Assembly: GCA_026214975.1 (NCBI GenBank)
Contig: CM047815.1
Coordinates: 80,186,800 to 80,250,799 of the forward strand
Direction: 5' to 3'
DNA length: 64,000 nucleotides
Source: Gentiana macrophylla
Lineage: Eukaryota > Streptophyta > Magnoliopsida > Gentianales > Gentianaceae
This document shows, piece by piece, positions 21,341 to 33,343 of this stretch. The number at the start of each line of letters is the position of its first letter. Within the stretch, counting starts at the first letter, position 1. The notes under the pieces were generated by a model. That model worked only from the letters and a program-made list of their open reading frames with translations, searched no databases and was not told the DNA's origin. Position numbers and translations under genes: made by a program.

Positions 21341-22592
21341 CTGCAAGACCTCGAGGACACTTACCCAGTTTCACGAAAGGAACCCTAAAAGTAACCAAGT
21401 ATCCCAACGCAATGAGATTGTTCCTACTACACCTTACGGGCGAGGAGGAGTCACACGCAATGAATTTGAGATCTGGAACCCAACTACAGGAAACCACGCT
21501 TCTTACGAGAACCAGGAAGCGAATAGACCCTCTACCGGAGATGAGGTAGGAGGGAAGTTGAGATAAAGACTCACACCTTACTAGATGAAGAAGAGACTCG
21601 GTTGGGTGATCCACCGAGTCTTGAGGAAGCTGTTCAAAGTCAAGAAGAAGAAATCCCGACAAGTAAAAAAAGACCGACAAGGCAGGTGAGATGGAAGGAT
21701 TTAGAGGACGAAGCGATTAAAGCTTCTTCATCATCGAAGAAAGTTTTCTCTCGAAGAAGAATTGAGCAAACTTCCTTTCCCACCAAGAAAGAAAAACATC
21801 TCTTTACAAGAAGATAAGAAATGCGAAAAGGTACTCAACCTTCGAAGAACACACAAGTAAATTTACCCTTATCGATGTTCGGTTGAGATGCCTAAATATA
21901 CTAAATTTATAAAAGATGTTGTTTCTTGAAAAGAAATTGGAGAACATGGATAGAGTAATTAATGAAGAGTGCTCCATGATTGGAAGTGACCATATTCCAA
22001 GAAAGCGAAGCGATCCAGGAAATTCGTTTTAACCTTACAAATCCAAGGCTGTGTTTTCCCTCACTCCTTGTGTGACCTAGGAGCATCTATCGAATTAATG
22101 CCGTTATCCATCTGCAAAAGACTTAATCTTGATCATCTTTTGGAACCTACCACGATGAACCTTCGGTTTGCGAGATAGGTCGATCAAGAAAGCCGAAGGA
22201 TTTTGAAAGATCTCTTAGTGCAGTCGACAAATTCACATTTCTGTGGATTGGTTTGTCTGGATGTAAAAAAGAAAACACTCCGTTGATCCTTGGTAGACCA
22301 TTTCTATCAACGACCCGTCTTTGTCATAGATTGTGATGAAGGTTATGTAACCTTAAGAGTTGGTGATGAAGAAGTGCGATACAATGTTTCTAGAACTCTA
22401 AAGCGACCGTCGAAAGCCCAACCGGTTATTCCATTGATGAAGCGGCGACGAGTTCGGTGATTTTGTGGAAACACAAGTCATGGCCATGAACCCGGAGTAT
22501 GAAAGGCGGTGGACAATCACGAGCGATTCACGGTAGAATCCACCTTTGACAGATGGGATTGCTTTGGAAGCTGAGGACTGCAAGAAGAGACC
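21341..22592 (+). pseudogene. gypsy protease region, decayed
   Basis: The only clear motif is the aspartic protease active site DLGASIELMPLSIC near 22076-22120, in the DLGAS form used by Athila/Tat rather than DSGA. It is preceded by a Lys/Glu-rich linker (21602-21815) and surrounded by stops and frameshifts. Confidence 0.6.
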
Positions 22593-24238
22593 TTGTTTGT
22601 GGAATCCTCAAGAACAATCAGTGAGTCGGAGTTGAAGCAAGGAGATATCAAGTCAAGCTTAAAAGAACCCCCTGAAGATTTAACGCTAAAACCTTTACCT
22701 AAGCACTTAAAGTATGTTTACCTGAGGGAAGGCGATAAGCTTCCGTTAATCATCTCCGCCAAATTGACAGAAGAGGAGGAGGATAAGTTATTAAACGTCT
22801 TGAGAAGCAACGAGAGAGCTTTCGGTTGGCAAGTAGGAGATATTAAAGGTATATCTCCTGACGTGTGTATGCATAAGATAAAGACCGAAGAGGAGCCAAA
22901 TGTGTTCGGCTGACCTCAAAGGCGTTTAAATCCACATATGCAAGAGGTGGTAAAGAAAGAGATTATAAAACTATTGGACATGGGGATCATATCGCAATAG
23001 GCGGCGGTGATTGGGTATCCCCCCACGCAAGTCGTCCCTAAGAAAGGGGGGATTACAGTGGAAAAGAACGATAAAGGTGAGGAAGTAGCTTTGAGGTTAG
23101 TGACCGGGTACCGGGTTTGTATTGATTATAGGAAATTAAATGAGGTCACTATGAAAGATCATTTTCCGCTCCCCTTCATCGACCAAATGCTTGAGCGTTT
23201 GGCTGGGCACCCCTTCTATTGCTTCCTGGACGGATACTCCGGGTATTTTCAGATCCCTATTGATCCGATTGATCAGGAAAAGACGACCTTCACCGCCCTT
23301 ATGGTACTTTCGCCTCTGAGCGAATGCCATTCGACCTTTGCAATGCCCCAGCTACATTCCAACGATGTATCTTTGGCTATCTTTGATGGGCTAATTGAGA
23401 AGTGCATGGAAGTCTTTATGGGCGATTTCTCGGTGTTTGGTCAATCTTTTGACAACTGCCTCGATAATCTTAACAAGGTTTTGAATAGATGTGTGGAGAA
23501 GAATTTAATCCTCAACTGGGAAAAATGCCACTTCATGGTGGATGAGGGGATTGTTCTCGGCCACAAGATCTCTGCGAAAGGAATAGAGGTTGATAGGGCC
23601 AAAGTAGAAGCCATAGAAAAAATGAACTATCCCAAAAACGTGAAAGAAGTCAGGAGTTTTCTTGGTCACGTTGGCTTTTACAGGAGATTTATTCAGGACT
23701 TCTCCAAGATCTCGAAACCCTTATCAACTCTAATTAAAGATGGTATCGTTTTCAACTTTGACAATGATTGCAAGTATGCCTTCAAGGAGCTTAAAAATCG
23801 TCTTATCTCCGCTCCAATTCTAATCTCACGATTGGAATTTACCTTTTGAATTGATGTGTGGCGCTTCCAATTACGCCGTTGAGTGCGGTATTGGGGCAAA
23901 GAATTAAAGGTAAATTTAAACCTATCTACTATGCAAGTCACACTCTAAACCCAAAGACAAGCTAATTATACAACCACCGAAAAGGAATTATTGGCGTAGT
24001 CTTCTCATGGACAAATTCGAGAAGTTATACATTGAGTGCTCATGTGATTGTTTGGACAGATCATGCGGCTTTACGCTATCTAATGAACAAAAAGGATGCC
24101 AAACCAAGACTAATGCGATGGATTCTTACCCTTCAAGAATTTGATGTTCATATTAAGGATATCAAGGGTAGTGAAAATCTGATGGTGATCACATTTTTCA
24201 GTACTACCCATAGGAGAGGAAGATCCACAGGACATTGA
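22593..24238 (+). pseudogene. gypsy reverse transcriptase-RNase H, inactive
   Basis: 22593-22913 holds the RT N-terminal extension (LPKHLKYVYL, AFGWQVGDIKGISPDVCMHKI). 23007-23849 holds the RT core: VPKKGG, RVCIDYRKLNEVT, KDHFPLPFIDQMLERLAG, FQIPI and the palm box, which reads FMGDFSVFG at 23414-23440 instead of FMDDFSVFG, so the first catalytic aspartate is glycine. The segment between TTFT and LAIFDG is also frameshifted. RNase H continues with [21 protein letters not shown] at 24053-24120. The polymerase could not be active as read. Confidence 0.8.
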
Positions 24239-25686
24239 TTTATATTGCCCTTTTGAGAGTGTCATATGCGTGGATGGTGTATTTCCGACCCACCGTGGTA
24301 TTCTTCTATCGTAAACTATCTCCATTCCCGGTACTGAACCACGAATTCTCTATCAAGAGAAGAAGAAATTCTTCTACGATCCGAAATATTATGTGCAGGA
24401 AGAACCGCATCTTTTCAAGCATTGTAAAGATGGGTTGCTTCGTCGATGTGTTCGAGTGCGAGCAGCGGAACATAATTGAGCAATGTCATAGTGGTCCCGG
24501 CTGTGGCCACGCCGGTCCCTGGAAGACCGTTGCAAAGATATTCAATCTGGTTTTTCTTGGCCATCGATTTTCAAGGACTTTGAAGCCTTTTGTAAAATTT
24601 GTGACGGATGCTGAAGAACCGGGGCATTGACAAGGAGGTATGATATGCCGTTGAAGCCCATTTTGGAGTGTGAGGTGTTCGATGTCCGGGAATTGACTTT
24701 ATGGGTCCTTTCCGTCCTCATGCGATATGAGATACATCCTGGTCTGCGTAGACTATGTATCTAAATGGGTGGAAGCGATCGCCACTCCTCACAATGATCA
24801 TAAAGCGGTCATGAAATTTTAAAGAGAAATATTTTTGTGAGGTTTGGCTGCGCCCACGAGCCTTGATCGATGAAGGACACACTTACGCAATAGACCACTT
24901 GATAAAGTGTTAGAAAAATATGGTGTTCGCCACAAATCCGGTACACCATATCATCCTATGACAAGTGGTCAAGTTGAGCGAAGTAATCGAGCTTAAAGAA
25001 AATTCTTGAGAAGGCGGTCAATAGTCACCGTAGGATTGAGTCACGAAGTTGGGCGATGCTCATGGGCTTATCGCATGGCGTATAAGACCCCCATGGGTAC
25101 TTCTCCATTCCAAATGGTCTACGGAAAACCATGCCATCTGCCTATCGAATTGGAACATCGAGCTTACTGGGCAACCAAGTTCCTAAATTTCGATTCCCAA
25201 GCTTGCGGACAACATCGATTACAGCAGCTGCACGAGTTCAGACTCCAGGCTTATGAAAGTGCTAAAATCAGCAAAGACAGAATGAAACTGCTCCACGACA
25301 AGAAGATCAAAAAGAGAGAGTTTCATACCGGCGAACAAGTCCTCCTTTATAATTCAAGATTACATCTTTTCCCTGGAAAACTGAGGACGCGGTGGTCAGG
25401 ACCTTTCACGATCATTCAGACTTTTCCTAGTGGTGTGTTGGAACTCAATGGAAAAGATAATCAACCTTTCCGGGTAAACGGACAACGGTGCAAGCACTAC
25501 ATAGGACAAACCGAAGAAACTCCGATGTTCATCAAATTCATTGACATCCTTTGTGGTAATATCTCTGATACCCAGGATTTGGAGGAGTTTAGCCCCGATC
25601 TGTATTCAAACAGCACCACTAATGATCATCTGAAGAAGTCTTTCTTTGTGTATTTGGGACATGGAGCGATATTGGAAGGAGCATGA
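24239..25686 (+). pseudogene. gypsy integrase, frameshifted
   Basis: The zinc-finger half (24235-24630) is scrambled by indels. The core is visible as IDFMGPF (24690) and VCVDYVSKWVEAI (24745-24785) in different frames. The E segment [13 protein letters not shown] at 24950-24990 is followed by a TAA. 25006-25686 gives the C-terminal part: AYKTPMGTSPFQMVYGKPCHLP, then RWSGPFTIIQTFPSGVLEL. This matches the integrase C-terminus of Athila/Tat elements. No chromodomain is present. Confidence 0.75.
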
Positions 25687-27346
25687 GTTGAATGTGAGAA
25701 GAAACCAGAGGAAATCAACAAGAGAAAGAATGAGAAAGGTTGGGAAGGCGGTTAAAAGCCAAATTCTCTCTGCTCAATGTTGTTTCTGCATGAGCTCATT
25801 TGATGAAATAACGGGCAGAAAGATCAAGTGGCCCGATCCGGGTTGAGTTCAAAAGAAAGTTGAGCTAACAACGTAAATAAAAGCGCTTAGGAGGTGTCCT
25901 AGCTTTGTGTGTTAGCTAGTTTTTACATTTTATTTTCCTTGTCTTTTGTAATAAAAGGATTGAGTTATACTCTCCAATGTTTGTTTTTCTTCTGATACTT
26001 AGGCCTTGGCTTCATATTTTGTCGGGATGGCTATGTTTATTATCTTTTGGCATGCATCTCGTGCTAGCCTATCTTGATTACCTGTCATCATGCCCGAGTC
26101 ACTATCTCCCATATCTTATTATAGCATGCCCCCATTTGTGCCCCGAGATATTGGTTGTGGTTTTCAAGTCCTACAGGTTGCACTATAGCTATTTGGTTGA
26201 TATGACCTACACTTATGAGGATCGTTGCGAATTGTTCATGCTCCAGCCTGCACAATGATCCTACGCTCTATCGAATCAGCTAAGTACTTGATCTCTAATT
26301 TATTTCCTAAACAACTTGAGGACACGTTGTATTCTAAGTGTGGGGGGGTTCTTGGTTCGTTGCACCTATAATTACCCTTGATCATAATATCATGTTTTTA
26401 ATGCAAAATGAGCTGAAAATTGGAAAAAATTCTACACTTGAACACTTGTAGATTCCGGCATGTAATTGAAACAAAATGCTCACTAGTTGTAGTTTCCTTA
26501 CAATGATTCTATGTGACTACGTAAGATAACTATAGCATGCTTGTACCGATGTGAGATAGACCACACTTTCACGAAAGCCTTTGATATAAAAGCATGAATT
26601 TTAAACCATATCCTTTTACTTCTCTAGTGATTCATCTTAATAGTAACAGTGATTGAACGCCTAAGTCCCGAACGTGTGCTGTGAATATATGTATGTTTGA
26701 ATGTGATAAATAAACCATCGCCAAAGTCTTGAAATAAAACGAATGAATAAAATCGTTACTTGGGGTATTATGCACAGTGGTATGCTTTACTTCAGCCACT
26801 GCCAGCCAGAAATCCCGTTTAAGTAATGTAGTGTGTGTTCCAGAAAAGCTGCCTTATGATTGGAGTAGGTAGGGGATTATCACGAAATGTCCTATTTCTA
26901 CTATGACGGGCAAAAGCTCACTTCTGATGTGTGTGTTAAATGTTTCAAAAAAAAAAAAAAAATAAAAAAAAATTTATAGCATTGCGTGAGTTGGAATAAA
27001 TTCAAGACTTGGTTAATGATGACTTTATCCCCAGTATAAACTTATAGATATGATTTAGGGATCATCCTAATGAGCACACAGGACGACTTTTTGCGTGATT
27101 GAAACTGTTATGCCGTAGATGTTCATTATAATTGCTTTGTAAAGGATATGTATTTAGAAAGATTGTGAAAAATTGAAAAAGGCTTGTTTCAACACATACA
27201 CAATGTCTATCGCTACTTGGTACTCCCCGCTATGGTCATTGCATCAGTGGTCACTTGAGTTCGGAAACTATTTGGATAGATATAAAAGTTGAGCTATGTT
27301 TTGATTGTTTTGTTCGGGACGAACAAAGGTTTAAGTATGGGGGAGT
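25687..27346 (+). other. 3' spacer and polypurine tract of the Athila/Tat-type element
   Basis: 1.66 kb between integrase and 3' LTR, where autonomous Athila elements carry an env-like frame. I see no convincing frame; a 93-codon open stretch at 25977-26258 is hydrophobic but unsupported. An A-rich run lies at 26946-26970. The purine tract AAGTATGGGGGAG (about 27332-27345) precedes the 3' LTR. Confidence 0.6.
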
Positions 27347-28607
27347 TGTTAAGGGTGGAATTATACGATACTTTATTATACTTTATATTATAATTTCACC
27401 CTAACTAATATAATTTGCATTGAAAAATGAATCTTAAAATGATTTATTGAGCAAACACGGTTTTATAAATGTTAATTTCCAAATAACACATTTTATGTGC
27501 TTAAATGATTATTTTATATCATTATGGAAATGTGTTATGCTTTGGTATATTTCATGTGTGTTGTAGGTACATAATACATTTAAACATTGGAGCAAGTCAA
27601 TGACACTCATAAAAGCAAGTCAAGGACACTCATTTTTGGTTCAAAATCACGTGGGAGTGATTCAAGGGGCTGTTTTGAGAGCAAAGCAAAGGAAAAGTTA
27701 ATATTATAATAATTGATAGCATATTCTTATTTGGATAAATCATTGTTCATTGGGAACTTAGTGCAGGAAATTTTCTTCTTCCTTTTCAGTCTTTGTTTTT
27801 AGCATCTTGAGAGGGAGAGTCTATCAAACAAATTCTTGTATTGTTTCCATTCTAGTTTTAATAATCAAATACTTAGAGATTTCTTCATAATTTCCATTGT
27901 TGTTCATGACCTTGGCTTTATTTCATATAAATTCCTGCTCTACACATAACTATATGGTGCATTCTCATCAACCCAAAATGGTCATTAGTGGTATGGATAG
28001 CTAAACTCATCAAGGGAAAGCAATTGGGGGAAGCAATTCAACGGTTTTCGGGTTTTCTAATATAAAGCATTGCAGTATTTCAAACCAAAGGTTAGATTAC
28101 AAGTTCTACATTTTATTGTTCATAGCTTGATCGAGAGATTTTGCTCACGGATTTCCATACGAGAGATTGTATGCATTGAATCAGTATAACACGTAATTAA
28201 ACCATAATATTCGAGTATAAAACGAGAGTTTATCGAGTATGGTTTAGATAAATTAATCAAGAGATTATACCTTGTGTTTTGATTGTATCCTTCACCTAAG
28301 AGATTAGGGACTACATTCGGTTTAGGAGATCCTAATCTTTGGTCCTGATATTGCATGCTTGTATGATTAGAAATCTGATAATTTGTCGAATTGTGAAACC
28401 TATTGTTTGCCCTCTTTTAATCTCATTACAGTAACCTTAATTTGTAACGTATCTCGTGACAATTGTGACTCAAAACTGAACCACCTCTCAACCTCGAATC
28501 CCTGAGTTCGACTCCGGTTTTACATCGCTTTACTACGATCCCTTCTCTTGGGGAAACCGGATTATAAATTTATAACTTGTCATTCTTAATCAATAAAATC
28601 CGGGACA
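27347..28607 (+). repeat. 3' LTR of the Athila/Tat-type element
   Basis: 1,261 bp, nearly identical to 18004-19262. Confidence 0.9.
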
Positions 28608-28811
28608 AGGATCAAGTGGAATAAAATGAATACAAACATTAAAAAAATTTCTCCACTTCTATTCTTGTGTGTGAGTTATAAAGTAGTAGCTCTCCATATT
28701 TTTCCAACAAAATGGTATCGGAGCCAGGTTGTGCTTGTGTTTGGAGATAACGATTTAAGAAATGATGTCAAATGGTACACCCCAATTGGTACCACAACTC
28801 ACCAAGGAAAA

Positions 28812-30368
28812 TGTGGAAATATATAACAATATATATGTAAGGGTATATTTGTACAGTTACGATATTTTCGGTCTAGGGTTTTTTTTTTCTGATCTAGAGA
28901 GGCTCTGATACCATGTTAAACACAACACAATTGGGAAAAAGATGATTCGTATATTAACAATAGTCAAGTATTTATAGTACAATGATCACCAAAAAAAACC
29001 CTAGACCGAAAATATCGTAACTGTACAAATATACCATTACATATATATTGTTATATATTTCCACACGCCCCCTCAAGTTGGAGCATGTAAATCACAAATG
29101 CCCAACTTGCCTAAGAGAAACCGAAATTGTTGCCTGCCGAGAGCCTTTGTCAAAATGTCGGCTTTCTGCTGCGTTGACGACTTTTGGTTTTGTTCAGTCC
29201 TATGCGGATTATTCACTGTTTACTTATAATCGGGATGGTGTTTCTCTTCATGTTTTGGTTTATGTTGACGACTTGATTATTGCCGGTTCTTCTCATGATA
29301 TGCTTGTTCGCTTCAAGCGTACCCGCTCTTGCTTTCATATGAAAGATTTGGGCCTTTGAAATATTTTTCGGCATCGAAGTGGCACGTGGACCGAGGGTAT
29401 CTTTCTCTCTCGGCGCAAGTATCGTTGGATATACGACATTGGCGGCATGTTGGGTTGCAAACCCATTGACACGCCTATGGAGCAAAATCATCGTCTTGCC
29501 TCCATTCTTGGTCACCATTTCCCCATCCCGATCGATGCCCATGAGACTTGTGGGCCGTTTGGTTTACTTGTCTGTTACTCGTCCTGAGTTGAGTTACTCC
29601 GTGCATACTCTTGCTCAGTTTTTGAGTGATCCGCAGGTCCCGCATTGGGGGAGGCTGCGAGACGTGTTTTGCGCTTCACGAAGGAGTCATAGACAAGGTA
29701 TATTCATTACATACATCGATGATTTGTCCTTGACTGCTTTATGTGATAGTGATTGGGCCGCTTGCCCTTTGACTCGGCGTTCTGTCACTGGTTATTTGGT
29801 ATTTTTGGGTCGTTCCCCAGTCTCTTGGAAGACCAAGAAGCAGCCTACGGTATCCCGTTCGTCTGCTGAGGCTGAGTATCGTTCTATGGCGGTTTCCACA
29901 TGTGAGTTTAAATGGCTCAAGTCCTTGTTATCTTCTCTTGGTGTTTTGCATCCTTAGCCTATGCGGTTGTTTTGCGATAGTCAGTCAGCGCTTCATATAG
30001 CAAAGAATCCTGTCTTTCATGATCGTACCAAGAACATCGAAGTTGACTGTCATTTCGTTCGTGATGAATTATTAACCGGCAATTTAGCGCCATCTTATGT
30101 TCCTACTACGCACCAGTTGGCCGACATTTTGACAAAGGCTCTCGGCAGGCAACAATTTCGTTTTCTCTTAGGCAAGTTGGGCATTTGTGATTTACATGCT
30201 TTAACTTGAGGGGGCGTGTGGAAATATATAACAATATATATGTAAGGGTATATTTGTATAGTTACGATATTTTCGGTCTAGGGTTTTTTTTGGTGATCAT
30301 TGTATTATAAATACTTGACTGTTGTTAATATACGAATCATCTTTTTCCCAATTGTGTTGTGTTTAATA
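28812..30368 (+). mobile_element. Internally inverted copia element, 1,557 bp
   Basis: Flanked by a perfect duplication GAAAA (28807-28811 and 30369-30373); removing it and one duplication restores the host copia gag frame (LTKENYDNW). Contents in order: the first ~75 bp of an LTR in plus orientation (28812 on); then, inverted, a primer site (28901-28913), a complete 152-bp LTR (28914-29065) and the end of pol (29066 to about 29168); then, in plus orientation, RT and RNase H (29169-30205), a purine tract TTGAGGGGGCG and the 152-bp 3' LTR (30217-30368). It was inserted as one unit, so the inversion arose before or during integration. Confidence 0.85.
29169..30209 (+). pseudogene. copia RT (C-terminal part) and RNase H
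   Basis: Starts inside RT at FGFVQSYADYSLFTYN; the palm box is intact as VYVDDLIIAGS (29260-29290). Frameshifts follow near 29355 and 29570. RNase H is readable from CDSDWAACPLTRRSVTGYLVFLG to SRSSAEAEYRSMA, and from [21 protein letters not shown] to [12 protein letters not shown], with a stop at 29955. gag, protease, integrase and most of RT are missing. Confidence 0.8.
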
Positions 30369-31771
30369 GAAAATTATGATAATTGGTGCATTAGAATGAA
30401 GGCTTTGCTTGGATCCTATGATGTGTGGGATCAAGTAGAGAATGGTGTTGAAGGAGATGAAATCGCTACTAGGAAGAAAGATCATATCAAAAAGCTCTCA
30501 CACTCATCCATCAAGGATTGGATGAAAAAATGTTCGAGAAGGTTGCTAGCGCAACCACTTCCAAGCAAGCTTGGGATATTCTTCAATCATCCTTCAAAGG
30601 AGTTGACAAAGTAAAGAAGGTGCGTCTCCAAACATTGAGAGGAGAATTTGAATCTCTACGAATGAAGGAGTCTGAATCAATTTCAGATTATATTTCAAGA
30701 GTTTTGGCCATTACAAATCAAATGAAAAGATATGGAGATGATATGGGAGAAGACCGAATTGTCGGTAAGATTTTGAGATCGTTGGACTCAAAATTTAATT
30801 ATGTCGCCGTTGCAATTGAAGAATCCAAAGATTTGGATACCATGACCGTTGATGAACTTTCTGGATCGTTGCAAGCTCATGAAGAGAGATTGAAGGCACC
30901 GGTCCAAGCACCAATAGAAAAAGCTTTAAAAGCAAAGCTATCGTTAAAAGAAAACGAGTCAAATTATGGCACATCTCAAAGAGGCCGAGTTCGTGCAAGA
31001 GGTCGTGGTCAATTCAATGGTCGAGGCCGTAGTTTTGGAAGAGGTGGACGAGGAGACACCTCGAACAATAATGAATCTAGCCAAAACTACAATCAAGAAA
31101 GAAGCCGTGGAAGAGGTAGAGGATCAAGAGGAAGAGGTTATAGACCAAATCAATCAAGGTATGAAAAATCAAATGTTGAATGTTATAATTGTCAACGTTT
31201 TGGTCATTTAGCTTAGGAGTGTAAAAATAAAGTGGAGGAAACAAACAACTTTTTGGAGAACAACAAAAATGATCAAGAGGTAGAACCCACTATGCTTCTC
31301 GCATGAAAAACTATTGAAGGTGAAGAAAGTGATCAATGGTATCTTGACTCGGGTGCAAGCTGTCACATTTGTGGCAAGAAAAACTTGTTTGTGGAGCTTG
31401 ATGAATCCATCAATGGTGATATAACATTTGGTGATGCCTCGAAAGTTCAAGTGAAAGGAAAAGGTACGATTCTAATTAAGATGAAAGATGGAAGCGATCA
31501 GTTTATTTCAAATGTATGTTATGTTCCAACTATGAAAAGTAACATTTTAAGTTTGGGACAACTTTTGGAGAAAAATTATGACATACACTTGAAAGATAAA
31601 AGTTTGACAATGAAAGATGAGAATGGAAGATTGCTTGCCAAAGTGCCAATGACGAAAAATAAAATGTTTTTGTTGAACATTCAAAGTGATACTCCTATGT
31701 GCTTGAATTCTTGTTTTAAAAATTCATCTTGGCTATGGCATTTGCGGCTTGGACACATGAATTTCGATGGC
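30369..31771 (+). pseudogene. Copia gag and protease (host element at 17774)
   Basis: gag starts upstream of the nested copia and continues at 30369 with YDNWCIRMKALLGSYDVW. After a frameshift near 30510 a long open stretch (30518-31216) covers the capsid ([29 protein letters not shown]), an Arg/Gly-rich basic tail and the zinc knuckle [17 protein letters not shown], where the expected Trp codon is TAG (31214-31216). Protease follows with WYLDSGASCHI near 31340, then the GAG-pre-integrase WLWHLRLGHMNFDG at 31730-31770, where the solo LTR interrupts it. Confidence 0.8.
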
Positions 31772-33338
31772 TGATGAGAGTCAACTTTGCTATAATTTCG
31801 TGTGCATTTTACCCCCTATTTGTAGCCTATTAGATGTAATTTTGGGTTAGTTAAGTGTTTTTTTATAGGCACGTTTCACCATGAGTTGAATCACGAGACG
31901 ATAAGACGTTTACGTCGAAAATCTAGATATTTTTGGGTGATTTGTGTGTGTTTTATTGTAATTTGTCACGCTTGGATATGTGGTTTATTTTTATTACAGG
32001 TATGGCGTGATAGAGGGCGTGACGAGGAACGTAACGGTACGAAAATCGTCTAAAACGGAGTTCGTATGAGGAAATGACGCATGATTCATGTTCGGGTGTT
32101 CGAAGAAAAATAAATAATTTCATTACAATCGCGTGCCGAAAACAGAATATATCACACCCAGGGTGTGACGGAGGCTGTTTTTTTAGCAATATTTTCATTA
32201 TTATCTGTTCAAAAGAAAAAGAAAAAGAATAGAAGAAGGCGGCAATAGTATAGTATAGTATATATACATATGCTATAGACGACAAAAGGGAGGTAATTTA
32301 GGTTTGAGAAAAAGAAAATAAAAGGCGGCGCAGAGGGTGAACAGTAGCTCGACATATATATAATTCGTGGACGGCAAGTATTATACATACTACATCCGTG
32401 GTTTTCCTTTGGTTCATTAGAACAAAATTATTTTCTTTTTCCGCAAATTATCATCGGCAACTGCAGTATTATTTATTTTTGTTTTAACACATCGAAGTGA
32501 CGATTCGAGTGGTGGATTGCTACACTTTTATTGGTAATTTTAATTATCATTTCATCATGTCTTTTATCAATTTATTTATGATTTCTTGTGTTATTGATTT
32601 AATTATGAGTAGCTAAATAGTTGTGTAGCCGAATTATGTGAAAGCGGGTGAAACGCCCTAAGGGGGATTAGACGGGAGTAGTGTAGCGCTTAATTAAACG
32701 TTTGTATGATTAATCCACGTCCTAAAACTTATTTTAACGTCTTTGAATTAGATTGATCACCTAGTTCACTGTCACACACATCGAACTTATAAATGCATTT
32801 TGCGGTGAGATGTGAGATAAGGGTTTTAGGATCGTTGCGTAGATTCGGCCTAGTTGTTAGAGTCCGAACCCAATCTGAGAAATTTGTCATCGTTGTTCGG
32901 CGACTCTGAGAGCTTAATCATGTTAGGTTAATCGGTTTTCTAAAGGGAGAATTAATTAACTTCACATAGGGTGGTTAGATCAAGTTGTTCAGTCTAATCG
33001 CTAGAATTAGGAGTTGGCACCCGTGGATGTCGTTAAACTACATTGGATAGGTAGGTCGGTTAAGACACGCTCCCTGTTAAGTCCTTCCTTAGGGGCAAAA
33101 GTAGCTCGTGGGATCATAGTTCGACTATGCCCTTTAAAACCTAGAAGTAAATTCGTTAGTACAATATTTACTTTTGCATTAGTATAATACTCTCTACCAT
33201 TATTTTGACCTGAACAAAGTTCAACGTTGGCTTTGGTACTTAGACATTACTCCCTGTGGATTCGACCTTGAGACCACTATACTACCGTTGACCCGATACT
33301 CTGTCGGTTAAAGTTAGCGGTTAGTTATTTTGCTATCA
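31772..33338 (+). mobile_element. Solo gypsy LTR, 1,567 bp, in copia pol
   Basis: Starts TGATGAGAGTCAAC and ends TTTTGCTATCA, flanked by a perfect 5-bp duplication ATGGC (31767-31771 and 33339-33343). No internal domain remains, consistent with LTR-LTR recombination. Same family as the LTR at 4301-6454. It contains the inverted repeat TCACACCC-A-GGGTGTGA at 32152-32168. Confidence 0.9.
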
Positions 33339-33343
33339 ATGGC

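Larger units (their letters stand above)
18004..28607 (+). mobile_element. Athila/Tat-type Ty3/gypsy element, 10.6 kb
   Basis: LTRs at 18004-19262 (1,259 bp) and 27347-28607 (1,261 bp), TGTTAAGGGTGG...AATCCGGGACA, are almost identical: I count fewer than ten differences. The flanking 5 bp are TGGAT (17999-18003) and AGGAT (28608-28612), one mismatch. The primer site TGGCGCCGTTGC (19269-), tRNA-Asp type and lacking two bases of the usual form, is typical of Athila/Tat and related gypsy. Order is gag, protease, RT, RNase H, integrase, then a 1.6-kb 3' spacer and a polypurine tract. Every coding domain is broken by frameshifts or stops. Confidence 0.9.

Noticed and set aside
25977..26258. env-like ORF of the Athila/Tat element
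   Set aside because: Only 93 codons, no similarity to the Athila 3' ORF seen at 63466-64000, and no conserved motif.
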